This document shows, in pieces, positions 31,907 to 40,215 of a stretch of DNA of 64,000 bases. Origin of the DNA: Thereva unica (taxonomy: Eukaryota; Arthropoda; Insecta; Diptera; Therevidae); contig CATLJY010000097.1 in assembly GCA_949987705.1 (NCBI GenBank), positions 17,125 to 81,124 on the forward strand. The letters run 5' to 3'. The notes under the pieces are model-generated. The model saw nothing but the letters and a program-made list of their open reading frames with translations, made no database searches and had not been told where the DNA came from. The translations under genes were made by a program, and so were the position numbers. Every line of letters starts with the position of its first letter. The first letter of the stretch is position 1.

Positions 31907-33103
31907 TCAAGTGCACTTGAAACAACGTCCGGCACCTTTTAACAGTTCTTTTCTCTCAGCTACACTGCGACTATCATTGCAACGATCCGCATAATGATCC
32001 TCGGAATTACAAAAAAAACAGACCCGCTTATTGCTGGAAGGAAGCAAAAGTCCTGCAGCCGTTTTTATCATTTTAGCGTTTGAGTCCTTTGGAGGCTTCG
32101 TTACACCAGCTCTTTCTACCGATTCCACTTCTCTTTTGATATATTTAAGTAAATCTTTTACACTTTGGTCCATGTCAAATGACAAATAACTCGAAGTTGC
32201 AGCTGAGCAAACTGAATCCGCGTCGCCCACATTATCCACATTGTCATTCGACGATTTCTCAGTCTCACTACAAATTTTATAATATTCAATGCGCATTTCG
32301 TTGGGGAGGCACTTAAGCAATATCGCTTTTAACATCACATAATATTTGCTAGATGACACACCAAGAGCCGTCAATGTTCGTGTATGAGTAACGACTGTGT
32401 TGTATAGCTGCCTGAGTCCGCCGATATCGTGACGTGAGTTTACGGGCTGCAACGCCATTAGATTTTGCAAGTGCTTGTCCACTAATTTTCCTACATCCCC
32501 AAACTCCTCTTGTAGTGATGCTATTGCCGCATCGTAACATGACTGTGTAGCGGGATATCCGGAAACAGAAGCCGCTGCTTTTCCACACAACGCCGACTGC
32601 AAATAATTAAATTTTTCGGATGCCGTTAAACTGTTATTTTCGTGAATCAGCGTTTTGAATTGCTCCCAGAAGGGAAGCCAATCTTTAAAGTCACCCGAAA
32701 ACCGTTTCAAATCTAACTTTGGCAGTTTCGCAGCATGTGTTTTTTCCTTTTCACCGGACATAAAATTATTTGTTTTGTCTCTAACACCTTTGACCCGCAA
32801 CAATCTCGATTGCAAACGTGAGGTACAATTAGCGATTTTATCTTCATATTCTGCAACCATTTCGCACTCCTTTTCAAAATCCTCGGATTTAACCGTTGTG
32901 CGAAGCGACTCGTTAGCTTTCCGTAAATTTTCAGCGCTTACCGAAAGACGCGATAAGAAAGCCGATAGTTCCTCCGCGATAACGTCACAGTTTTCCACGT
33001 TTGCCGAGTTGACCTGAGACTCAGACGAACCTAAATATTCGAGGGCATTTTTCACCAACTTTGTAATTTGCCCACGAATCACCCCGCGATTTACACTTTC
33101 CAT
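31907..33103 (-). CDS. BEL2 gag
   Basis: 398 codons from ATG 33,103. Coiled-coil-like N-terminus (LSVSAENLRKANESLR), DUF1759-type capsid (LPKLDLKRFSGDFKDWLPFW, LQSALCGKAAASVSG), one knuckle CFFCNSEDHYADRC, and a second knuckle begun as CFKCT that is cut by TGA. The codons after the TGA complete the knuckle (KGHNSKQC), so this stop is a point change, not the natural gag end. Confidence 0.9.
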   Translation of the reverse strand: MESVNRGVIRGQITKLVKNALEYLGSSESQVNSANVENCDVIAEELSAFLSRLSVSAENLRKANESLRTTVKSEDFEKECEMVAEYEDKIANCTSRLQSRLLRVKGVRDKTNNFMSGEKEKTHAAKLPKLDLKRFSGDFKDWLPFWEQFKTLIHENNSLTASEKFNYLQSALCGKAAASVSGYPATQSCYDAAIASLQEEFGDVGKLVDKHLQNLMALQPVNSRHDIGGLRQLYNTVVTHTRTLTALGVSSSKYYVMLKAILLKCLPNEMRIEYYKICSETEKSSNDNVDNVGDADSVCSAATSSYLSFDMDQSVKDLLKYIKREVESVERAGVTKPPKDSNAKMIKTAAGLLLPSSNKRVCFFCNSEDHYADRCNDSRSVAERKELLKGAGRCFKCT

Positions 33104-33210
33104 ATTATTTTTAAATTACTCGTTACGATTTCACAATAATATAAATTCTTCTCCTTTTTCTTCACACTGTAACCTTGAATGGATTAGTCGTACACCACCG
33201 TTATTAAAGA

Positions 33211-33228
33211 TCCCGGGTTTCGGCACCA
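33211..33228 (-). promoter_or_regulatory. BEL2 primer binding site, tRNA-Phe type
   Basis: On minus TGGTGCCGAAACCCGGGA, one base after the LTR. Same 18-mer as in BEL1. Confidence 0.9.
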
Positions 33229-33229
33229 A

Positions 33230-33511
33230 TATGCAAAATGCTGTGGGAGAACGATTTGAAAAGAAACAAAGATTCGATCTAATCCATTTATTTTATAGCA
33301 CTTAATTAATTATTAATCGATCGCAAAGCATTACACAATAATAATTCAACTGTCCCAAATTCACGATAGATTCAACAGGATGTAATTCGCGGTCATGGTC
33401 GTACGGAGGTTCAAGTGCAACTGGTTTGTTCTACAATTTAGAATGCAGCAGCAAGTGATTGTATTTAGCACAGTTAGTTGGACAGCGGCTGATGACTAGC
33501 GTTTTTCAACA
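33230..33511 (-). repeat. BEL2 5' LTR
   Basis: Identical to 27,550-27,831 by eye; followed by the second GTCAA copy at 33,512-33,516. Confidence 0.95.
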
Positions 33512-33516
33512 GTCAA

Positions 33517-34005
33517 CGTACCTGAGGCACCATGCCCGTCTACTACAGCGCATCTTTCATTGGACGGCCTCAGATTTTCATCCGTTCTCCTTCCCACAGT
33601 AATCGTGCAAGTCGAAGCTCCGAATGGACGACAATTACAGGTGCGCGCACTGTTGGACCAAGGCTCCGAGTCTAACTTTATTACGTCATCACTAGACAAG
33701 CTGTTAAGTCTAAGAAAGCAGAAAACTCGCATAGCCATCTTTGGTGTTGCGCAATGTGAGGCAGGCATCGCTCAATCGCGTGTGGAGCTGGACGTGATTT
33801 CTCTGCACGATTCAACGCATCGGTACTCGGTTCAATTCTTAGTAATGCCAACTCTTTCTCAACTCCTACCCGGCTTCGCAGTGTCAAAGCAGGCTTGGCC
33901 ACACCTTAATTTGCCATTAGCTGATCCCAACTTTGATCAACCGTCATCTATCGACCTCATTCTTGGAGTAGAGGTTTATACTGAAGTCATATTAGCTGAC
34001 ATACG
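33517..34005 (+). CDS. BEL1 gag-pol, second part (protease)
   Basis: Continues the BEL1 frame after BEL2. Contains VRALLDQGSESNFITSSL, the aspartic protease active site (D-Q-G), ARIAIFG-like and SIDLILGVEVYTEVILADI, the standard end of the BEL protease domain. The frame is cut at 34,005 by the Transib-like element and resumes at 35,359 with the codon intact. Confidence 0.9.
34001..34005. repeat. Transib-like element target duplication, left copy
   Basis: ATACG, repeated exactly at 35,354-35,358. Five-base duplications are typical of Transib and RAG transposition. Confidence 0.9.
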
Positions 34006-34044
34006 CACAGTGGTTCCAAACGCTGAAAAGCTGGCCAAAAATAC
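34006..34044 (+). promoter_or_regulatory. RSS-like 5' terminus of Transib element
   Basis: Heptamer CACAGTG at 34,006-34,012, spacer of 22-23 nt, then CCAAAAATA. Only the central A-run resembles the V(D)J nonamer. Probable transposase recognition site. Confidence 0.7.
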
Positions 34045-34608
34045 CAAAATTGAAGTTACTACATCTAGGACTTTTTAGTGTACCACATGTTAGGTTGGTA
34101 TCTGTACTTTAAGAACGCAGCATCACCAATGCCAACAATACGCACATGTCGGCAGCGTGACGTCCTAAAGTAAAGGTTAAAATACGTAAATTTCACAAGT
34201 TGCTCGACTTCGACGGCCAATTTTCGTGATAAAGTGTTAATTATTCATGGTGAAGTGATTTGTTTCGTGAAGAGGACTATCTAAGGTTAGTATAACACCT
34301 ACAGTTTGAAAATTAAAATGTTTGTTCATTGTTTGTATTACATTGTTTGTAAAACACAAAATTTCATCGTTTTCATGCTACTTTTACTTTCTCAATATCT
34401 CGGAAGTCCCACGAGATCCCGGGCTGAAATAAATTGTGTATGATAGGGCAATCCTAGTAGAAAATTGTCATATTTGTAACTTTTGCACGAACTTGCACAT
34501 TTTTGAAAAAATGCAATTTGAAAAATCCCTAAAAAATTGACTAAAAATATGATATTCATATTAATTCAAGCGTAATATGGGCACAAAAAATCTTGTTGCA
34601 GTTAGTTA

Positions 34609-34983
34609 ATGTTGAGTATACGTGAAACAATAATTTTAAAAATAATCCAAGGAAATATAATCCAGTCATCGTTACTGCCAATCGGACAAATGTCTGAAGA
34701 AGCTCAAGAGTCGTGCAACAAATTCATTAAACAATATCGCATGAATTTTGCTCGAAAAACAAGTCGCATCAAAAATATGGAAGATGTTTTTTCACGACTT
34801 TTGGTTTCTTCAGATCCGCTAATATCGAGTGTTCGCAAATTACCAAGTAAACCTTTGCGATCACTAGATCTTGAAGCGAGAGAACTGATCGTTACGGAAC
34901 ACTTTGAGCCAGAATCCTCTATTGTGGAACCGTGTGATAGTAGCTCAGACGAATCGTTCCATTCCGATGATGACGAATGCTAA
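34609..34983 (+). CDS. RAG1-like transposase C-terminal fragment
   Basis: 124 codons from ATG 34,609. Residues about 27-75 read PIGQMSEEAQESCNK, then YRMNFARKTSRIKNMEDVF and LLVSSDPLISSVRKL. This pattern matches the region around the last catalytic acidic residue of RAG1/Transib transposases (an S-E-x-x-E-S-x-N-K arrangement, then basic helix and MEDV). The end is an acidic Ser/Asp tail (DSSSDESFHSDDDE). A stop precedes the ATG by one codon, so upstream coding sequence has been deleted or spliced; the two other catalytic Asp domains are absent. Confidence 0.7.
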   Translation: MLSIRETIILKIIQGNIIQSSLLPIGQMSEEAQESCNKFIKQYRMNFARKTSRIKNMEDVFSRLLVSSDPLISSVRKLPSKPLRSLDLEARELIVTEHFEPESSIVEPCDSSSDESFHSDDDEC

Positions 34984-35314
34984 ATAAGGAATAATTTTTA
35001 AGCAATTTGTTAAAAATGTATGAATAAAATTTCTATGATTTACATGCAGTTCTATTTTTATGTCAGCTATTATTGTTTTTGACTATATATCGTGTTTTTT
35101 CAAAAAAACTATAATCAGATTTGAATTCTGCGACCCCGAAAACCCCTTATTGAAATATTTTTAGTACTTGAAATAATTAACGTATTTTTTTTTTGGTCCG
35201 CCATCCTGTTTTTGACTTTCTATCGCATTTTTTTGAAAAACTAACGTCAGATTCGGATTCAGTGACCTCGAAAACCTATAAAAAAATACATACTTTTGCT
35301 TGTTGGTATGATTT

Positions 35315-35353
35315 ACATTTTTGGCCAGGTTTTCGGGATTTGGAACCACTGTG
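35315..35353 (-). promoter_or_regulatory. RSS-like 3' terminus of Transib element
   Basis: On minus: CACAGTG heptamer, same-length spacer, then CCAAAAATG. Mirror of the left end; followed by ATACG. Confidence 0.7.
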
Positions 35354-35358
35354 ATACG

Positions 35359-35815
35359 CAAAGGTCCACCAGGTGCTCCGATTGCGCAGGCTACAGTTTT
35401 CGGATGGATAGTGTCAGGCCCCGTTGATACTACTATAAACAGAATGTCCTCTTCGTTGCGCGTACACACCTCTACGGTAGAAGTTGACTCACTTCTCAGA
35501 CGATTTTGGGAATTACAAGAACCTTCTCAAGCCACTCGGTTAACTCCTGACGAAATTCAATGCGAAGACCACTTCGCCAAAACTCACTATAGAGATGCTC
35601 ATGGCCGATACGTTGTTGCTCTTCCTCTAAAACTACCTGCTAGTTCGTTGGGGTCATCTCGTCACCATGCCATGTCCTCACTTTTACGAATGCAACGCAG
35701 ACTTGCGAAAGATCCGGAGCTCGACGTTTTGTACTCTTCGTTTATGACAGAATATGAAACTTTGAATCACATGGAAGAGGTAACAGAAGAGGCTACAGCA
35801 GAGCCCGTCTACTAG
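35359..35815 (+). pseudogene. BEL1 pol, protease-RT linker
   Basis: Resumes with GPPGAPIAQATVFGWIVSGP, the conserved linker found after the BEL protease, then LLRRFWELQEP and RYVVALPLKLP. Ends at TAG 35,813-35,815, and the same frame reads on directly as LPHHAVLKPSS, a conserved block at the start of BEL RT. The TAG therefore replaces a coding codon (probably Tyr). Confidence 0.9.
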
Positions 35816-38812
35816 CTACCACATCATGCGGTGTTGAAGCCTAGTAGCGCTACTACTAAGCTCAGAGTAGTGTTCAATGCATCGCAGCAATCAACATCTC
35901 ATTTATCGTTAAACGATATACTCCACGTGGGGCCGAAGCTGCAAACCGATGTAATTGCTGTCATTATGAAATGGCGACTATATCCTCGCGTTCTTACTGG
36001 GGATATCGAAAAAATGTACCGGCAGATACGGGTTAAAAAATCCGATACCCAACTCCAACGGATCCTTTGGTCCCGCTCCACTGAGCATCCGGTCAAGTGT
36101 TATCGCCTTCTAACCGTTACTTACGGAACAGCCTGTGCGCCCTACTTAGCCTGCAAAACTCTCCAGCAACTTGCACACGACTACTCTGCAGAACATCCAG
36201 AGGCTTTCAAGATAATCTCTGAGAATACTTATGTCGACGACGCACTATTTGGCGCATACGATGAGGAGACTGCGGTAGGAATTCGCGACGACCTCTGCTC
36301 ACTACTGAAGACAGGCGGCTTCAAATTGCGCAAATGGCTAGCTAACTCACCTTCACTGCTATCGGGCATTTCGGAGGCTGATCGAGCCGACACGTTTTCC
36401 CTTAAGGTCGTCAAAGACGTATCAGTCAAAACACTGGGCATCACGTGGAACCCAACATCTGATGAATTCAGCTTCAATATAAGTCTCAGTGACTCACTCA
36501 CATCAACCAAACGTTCGGTGTTAGCAGACATTAGCAGGATATACGACCCGCTTGGATGGCTTTCTCCGATTACAATCAACGCAAAAATCATGCTGCAACA
36601 ACTCTGGTTGGCCAACTTAGACTGGGATGATCCACTGCCTTCAGATCTCCATCAACAATGGATAAAATATAAACAGGACTTGAAGCGTCTGTCACATCTT
36701 CGAATCAATCGCTGGGTTGGGACCACCATCAAACCGCTTGGAATCGAGCTCCATGGCTTCAGCGATGCTTCACTCGCCGCTTACGGTGCAGCAATATACA
36801 TGCGAGTCATCCACGATTTGGACACCTTCCAAGTAACTTTACTTATAGCAAAAACTCGCGTCAGCCCAATCAAAACCATTTCGTTACCCAGGCTAGAGCT
36901 GTGTGGGGCAGCCCTACTGGCTGAACTGATGCACTACGTCAAAACAACGTTGAAACTCGACAATGTTCCCGTACACTTGTGGTCAGACTCCACCGTCGTC
37001 TTAGAGCGGTTGCGCGAGCACCCATCGAAATGGAAGGTGTTTGTGGCCAATCGTGTCGCTTTGATACACGAAAAAGTACTCAACGCTACGTGGCATCACG
37101 TGCAGTCAGCTGACAACCCTTCAGACTGCATCACCAGGGGAATAGCAGTGGCAGCGCTTAAGGACTACTCATTATGGTGGTCTGGCCCACCATGGCTAAG
37201 CCAAAGTTCAGCATCATGGCCACCTCGTCATGACCGTCGCAACGACAACTCACAATCACATGAGCTCGAAAGGAACCCGAGCCACATACGCACACACACA
37301 TTCATGGCCTTATCGGCTGACTTCGCCCCCAACTTACCCAAGACATTCTCAACATTGAAGAAGTTGATGAGAGTTACAGGGTATATTCTTCGCTTCCTAC
37401 ATAATTGCAGGATAAGGTCGGCCAAGAAAACTGGCGTGCTTACGCTTGAGGAGCTTGACAAGGCCCTCACTGTATGGCTCAAAATAGTGCAATACTCAGC
37501 TTTTCCGCACGAAGTAGGCAATCTAAAAGCCAAGAAATTACTTCCAACAAACAGCAAACTACGAAGCGTGAATCCGTTCCTCGATGCCAACGACGTCCTA
37601 CGAGTCGGTGGACGGTTAAGACATGCGCTCATTGCGTATGACGAAAAGTTCCCAGTCATTCTCCCCAAGGAAGACCACTTAACAACACTAATCATTCGGC
37701 AGTCTCACCTAAATACACTTCATGGAGGAGTACAGGCAACTCTCCACCACATTCGCAGCAAATACTGGATTCTGCGAGGGCGCAGCGTGGTGCGTCGTTT
37801 AGTAAAAACTTGTGTGGTTTGTTGTCGGTTCGCTGCAGCTCCAAAAACTCAGCTGATGGGAGATCTTCCAGCAGATCGCTTGCATCCGACGAAGCCCTTC
37901 CTGTATAGTGGCATCGATTACGCTGGGCCGTTCATTACCAAATTGCTAAAGGGTCGAGGACACAAAACTACTCTCTTCGTCTGCTTTGCTACCCGTGCTA
38001 TCCATTTGGAATTGGTACTAGACCTAACGAGTGCTGCCTTTATCGCAGCTTTACGCCGTTTTGTCAGCCGTCGGGGACGATGCGCAAAACTATACAGCGA
38101 CAATGCACGAACATTCATAGCTGCAGACAAGGAGTTATCACACCACCTTCGTCAACTTACTTCTGGCCTAGCTGAACTCCCACAACATCTCATAAGCGAA
38201 GGGACAGAGTGGCACTTTATCCCCCCTGCATCGCCTCACTTCGGCGGACTCTGGGAAGCCGGGGTTAAAGCATTTAAACACCATTTCCGTCGCATAGTAG
38301 GCCCTCACACCTTAAGCCTAGAAGAGATGCTAACATTGCTGGCGCAAATAGAGGCGTGCCTCAATTCCAGGCCGTTGAGTGCCCACACCGATGATCCTGA
38401 AGACCTTACTACGCTGACACCAGGACACTTCTTAGTGGGCGAACCACTTTTAACAGTGCCATCTCCGAGCACTTTGGATACATCAATCAACAGGCTCACT
38501 CGCTGGCAGCTAACCCAACGCCTGCACGAACAACTCTGGCATCGTTGGAGACATGAATACATCCACACATTGCAGGCGCGCAATAAGTGGCAACGACTTC
38601 AAGATCCTGTTAGACTCAACGATCTAGTGATCATCAAAGAAGACAACCTGCCTCCATCTAAATGGCTCCTCGGTCGGATCACCCAGCTACATCCAGGCCC
38701 TGACGGCCACATCCGTGTGGCGACTATTCGCCACAAGTCTGGACACTTAAAACGCGCTATTTCAAAAATATGTGTTCTTCCCGTGCATGACACTAACATC
38801 CAAACTCCATAA
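35816..38812 (+). CDS. BEL1 pol: RT, RNase H, integrase
   Basis: About 998 open codons. RT: LRVVFNASQ, VLTGDIEKMYRQIRV (motif A), TYGTACAPYLA and NTYVDDALFGAY (YVDD near residue 135). RNase H: HGFSDASLAAYGAAIY, LELCGAALLAELM, LWSDSTVVLERL. Integrase: HGGVQATLHHIRSKYW with CVVCCR, then the triad in GIDYAGPF, LYSDNARTF and HFGGLWEAGVKAF. The C-terminal DUF5641-like domain has TPGHFLVGEPL and LWHRWRHEYIHTLQ. Intact apart from the upstream stop. Confidence 0.95.
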   Translation, partial: LPHHAVLKPSSATTKLRVVFNASQQSTSHLSLNDILHVGPKLQTDVIAVIMKWRLYPRVLTGDIEKMYRQIRVKKSDTQLQRILWSRSTEHPVKCYRLLTVTYGTACAPYLACKTLQQLAHDYSAEHPEAFKIISENTYVDDALFGAYDEETAVGIRDDLCSLLKTGGFKLRKWLANSPSLLSGISEADRADTFSLKVVKDVSVKTLGITWNPTSDEFSFNISLSDSLTSTKRSVLADISRIYDPLGWLSPITINAKIMLQQLWLANLDWDDPLPSDLHQQWIKYKQDLKRLSHLRINRWVGTTIKPLGIELHGFSDASLAAYGAAIYMRVIHDLDTFQVTLLIAKTRVSPIKTISLPRLELCGAALLAELMHYVKTTLKLDNVPVHLWSDSTVVLERLREHPSKWKVFVANRVALIHEKVLNATWHHVQSADNPSDCITRGIAVAALKDYSLWWSGPPWLSQSSASWPPRHDRRNDNSQSHELERNPSHIRTHTFMALSADFAPNLPKTFSTLKKLMRVTGYILRFLHNCRIRSAKKTGVLTLEELDKALTVWLKIVQYSAFPHEVGNLKAKKLLPTNSKLRSVNPFLDANDVLRVGGRLRHALIAYDEKFPVILPKEDHLTTLIIRQSHLNTLHGGVQATLHHIRSKYWILRGRSVVRRLVKTCVVCCRFAAAPKTQLMGDLPADRLHPTKPFLYSGIDYAGPFITKLLKGRGHKTTLFVCFATRAIHLELVLDLTSAAFIAALRRFVSRRGRCAKLYSDNARTFIAADKELSHHLRQLTSGLAELPQHLISEGTEWHFIPPASPHFGGLWEAGVKAFKHHFRRIVGPHTLSLEEMLTLLAQIEACLNSRPLSAHTDDPEDLTTLTPGHFLVGEPLLTVPSPSTLDTSINRLTRWQLTQRLHEQLWHRWRHEYIHTLQARNKWQRLQDPVRLNDLVIIKEDNLPPSKWLLGRITQLHPGPDGHIRVATIRHKSGHLKRAISKICVLPVHDTNIQTP

Positions 38813-38959
38813 CAGTTAATACCTTTATTGTTAACAGCCTAATCCACACTTTGCTTCCTCTCACACAGGTTCTAGTCAGTCATCATTCGTTCACGGCGTG
38901 CGGATCACCTTCAAGGTTTCTTATCTGCACAATTATATCAGCCAATGGATTCGTGCTTC

Positions 38960-38977
38960 CACACGAGGCGGGCGGAA
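38960..38977 (+). promoter_or_regulatory. BEL1 polypurine tract
   Basis: ACACGAGGCGGGCGGAA, purine-rich, directly abuts the 3' LTR. Primes plus-strand synthesis in retroelements. Confidence 0.65.
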
Positions 38978-39261
38978 TGTTAAGGACCGTCTATGAGCCT
39001 TTAATTTTATCTTCACATTCATTCATCTAGTACCATCTTCACATCCAGTCAACTACTACCATCTGCACATATATCATCCACTGGAAGCTCTTTTACACAT
39101 TTTAGTCAGTAATTAATACGCTGTGTCAGAGACCAGATCTCGGCCAGTTTCCCTATTGTTAGACAGTTACTCAGTTCCCAGTGAACACAATAAATGTCGT
39201 TTATAATAATTAAAAGCTCTTGCGTTTTAACTTTGCTATTAACGTAACATTTTAAGTAACA
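38978..39261 (+). repeat. BEL1 3' LTR
   Basis: 284 bp, differs from the 5' LTR by about four substitutions and a 3-bp ATA insertion. Followed by CTCGA, near-match to CTCGG before the 5' LTR. Confidence 0.95.
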
Positions 39262-39396
39262 CTCGATATTATGCATATATTCTATATTGCCTATTGTTCA
39301 TTTATTATTAAAATATCCAATCATAATATTCAACATCCATCATACTGGGAAGTTGATCGTGTGGACCGAAAGGGTCGAACCCACATCCCAACTAGT

Positions 39397-39592
39397 TACT
39401 ATTAGAAATAGTAAAGGCGAGAGTAGGCATCCTTGTCGTACTCCTGAGCTCACCTCGAAGCTGTCGGATAATTTTCCATTATGGAGAACTCTGCATTTGG
39501 AATTGTTATATAGGGCTTTCATCAATTCTATTATTTTATCAGCAGGGGGGATCGGAATTCAGTAGACTGCTCCACTATTATTCGTATTCCTA
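39397..39592 (-). pseudogene. LINE5 RT fragment, upstream part
   Basis: Minus strand: ALYNNSKCRVLHNGKLSDSF and SGVRQGCLLSPLLFL. This is the RT block that precedes INDILVGALD on the other side of HINE-2. An 85-bp deletion relative to LINE6 lies at about 39,547-39,550, joining to the equivalent of 61,530-61,562. Confidence 0.8.
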
Positions 39593-39612
39593 TTCCTATA
39601 CTGGGAAGTTAA

Positions 39613-39985
39613 AAAGATCTTTTAATTAGTTAATAAAAGATTTAAAAAAATCAATTGCCAAATTCCTTATCCCCCAAAAAAATTCTCAAAAAATACACTA
39701 TTTACGTGTATCGGCCCCTTTAACCAAATTAGACAGAGCTGCTGAGTATTTTATTATAAATACAAATTTAATCATAACGTACGAAATGAAAAAGACGAAA
39801 TATCCTATAGGAATCTCCGACAAATTATGATGAAGAAATAAAAGCAGCCAGAGTAAATCCAACGAAACTCATAAAACAATAAACAAGGGACGACAAACAA
39901 AATAATTTTCGGGCTAAGCAACATACGGACATAAGAGTATATAGAAAAAAGTCAAGAAATAAATGAGCATCAATTACACCCTAAT
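39613..39985. other. AT-rich spacer without recognised feature
   Basis: Outside HINE-1. No ORF or repeat that I can identify. Confidence 0.4.
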
Positions 39986-40215
39986 GAGGGTTCTAAACCC
40001 TGCTATAAATTCCGACAGAGAGGACATATGCCATATTAATGTGAAGAAAGGAGCTATCGAAATTTCCACAAACGAATTGAAACAAAAAACCTGCAATAAA
40101 ACCCATCGAGACAAGGAATGAATAATATGATTGTATATTTGTACAAGGCACCCGTTCATGGACTTCATTGATCTAGGTACCGACTGTGGCACCATAAAAC
40201 ATAGAAGCCGTTAAA
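39986..40215 (+). pseudogene. Gypsy gag knuckle and protease scrap
   Basis: One frame reads CYKFRQRGHMPY, stop, C: a CCHC knuckle with the second Cys replaced and a stop before the last. About 150 bp later another frame reads FIDLGTDCGTI, a weakened retropepsin active site. Short and degenerate, but the order fits gag-pol. Confidence 0.45.

Larger units (their letters stand above)
27550..33511 (-). mobile_element. BEL2, BEL/Pao element nested in BEL1 gag
   Basis: 5,962 bp, minus strand, with 282-bp LTRs (TG...TA) that I read as identical, GTCAA duplications, a tRNA-Phe-type PBS and a full gag-pol order. Pol is broken at several places despite the identical LTRs. A diverged solo LTR of the same family lies at 53,085-53,366. 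Confidence 0.95.
34006..35353 (+). mobile_element. Non-autonomous Transib/RAG1-like transposon
   Basis: 1,348 bp with terminal inverted repeats of about 38 bp. Both ends begin CACAGTGGTTCCAAA; 8 or so mismatches follow, then CTGGCCAAAAAT in each. CACAGTG is the Transib/RSS heptamer form, and the A-run starts at the same distance (24 nt after the heptamer) at both ends, as in Transib ends and 23-RSSs. A 5-bp duplication ATACG flanks it. Interior ORF 34,609-34,983 looks like the C-terminus of a RAG1-like transposase. Inserted in BEL1 pol; removal with one ATACG copy restores the BEL1 frame. Confidence 0.85.
20471..39261 (+). mobile_element. BEL1, BEL/Pao LTR retrotransposon with three nested insertions
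   Basis: LTRs (281 and 284 bp, TG...CA) flank a PBS, leader, gag-pol and polypurine tract. The flanking 5-mers are CTCGG and CTCGA, a duplication with one mismatch. Net element without nested DNA is about 7.5 kb, normal for BEL/Pao. LTRs differ by about 4 substitutions and one 3-bp indel, so the insertion is fairly young. LINE2 sits in the leader, BEL2 in gag, a Transib/RAG-like element in pol. One nonsense codon (35,813) is the main point lesion I see in pol. Confidence 0.9.
19541..39396 (+). mobile_element. HINE-2, Helentron-associated element split by BEL1
   Basis: The 5' end TAACTTCCCAGTATAGG is at 19,541. The body, with a (GT)n core and ~144-bp tandem units, runs to the BEL1 5' LTR at 20,471. 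The 3' end (CATACTGGGAAGTT, hairpin, CTAGT) lies at 39,344-39,396 after the BEL1 3' LTR. LINE5 sequence directly abuts on both sides, T before and T after, as expected for T|T insertion by Helentron-type elements. Part of the 3' body seems missing or diverged compared with HINE-3. Confidence 0.8.
18689..39592 (-). mobile_element. LINE5, RTE-like LINE, 5'-truncated and split by HINE-2
   Basis: Minus-strand relative of LINE6 (59,402-62,690). Its 3' part is at 18,689-19,540, ending in an ATGATGATGAATG tail. Its 5' part is at 39,397-39,592, beyond HINE-2, with the sequence continuing at the matching LINE6 position. About 85 bp is deleted relative to LINE6 near 39,550. The flanking 10-bp duplication TTCCTATACT supports a single insertion. 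Confidence 0.8.
17280..39611 (-). mobile_element. HINE-1, Helentron-associated element, split by later insertions
   Basis: Reading minus, the 5' end (TTAACTTCCCAGTATAGG) is at 39,594-39,611. The body resumes at 18,688 and runs to a 3' end of CATACTGGGAGGTTAA (subterminal inverted match to the 5' end), a hairpin built on GTGTGGACC/GGGTC...CCCACAT, and a final CTAG at 17,280-17,283. The split comes from LINE5. Helentron-type non-autonomous elements (HINE/DINE-1) show this architecture: asymmetric inverted repeats, 3' hairpin, microsatellite core. The element includes four ~144-bp tandem units and a (CA)n tract. It carries no ORF. Confidence 0.8.

Noticed and set aside
31907..31909. TGA as a natural gag-pol readthrough stop in BEL2
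   Set aside because: It falls inside a zinc knuckle whose remaining residues follow in frame, and BEL1 has no stop there.
35161..35469. Minus-strand 102-codon ORF across the Transib right end
   Set aside because: It is antisense to BEL1 pol and the element terminus; its resemblance to BEL1-end residues at 34,010 simply reflects the inverted repeat.
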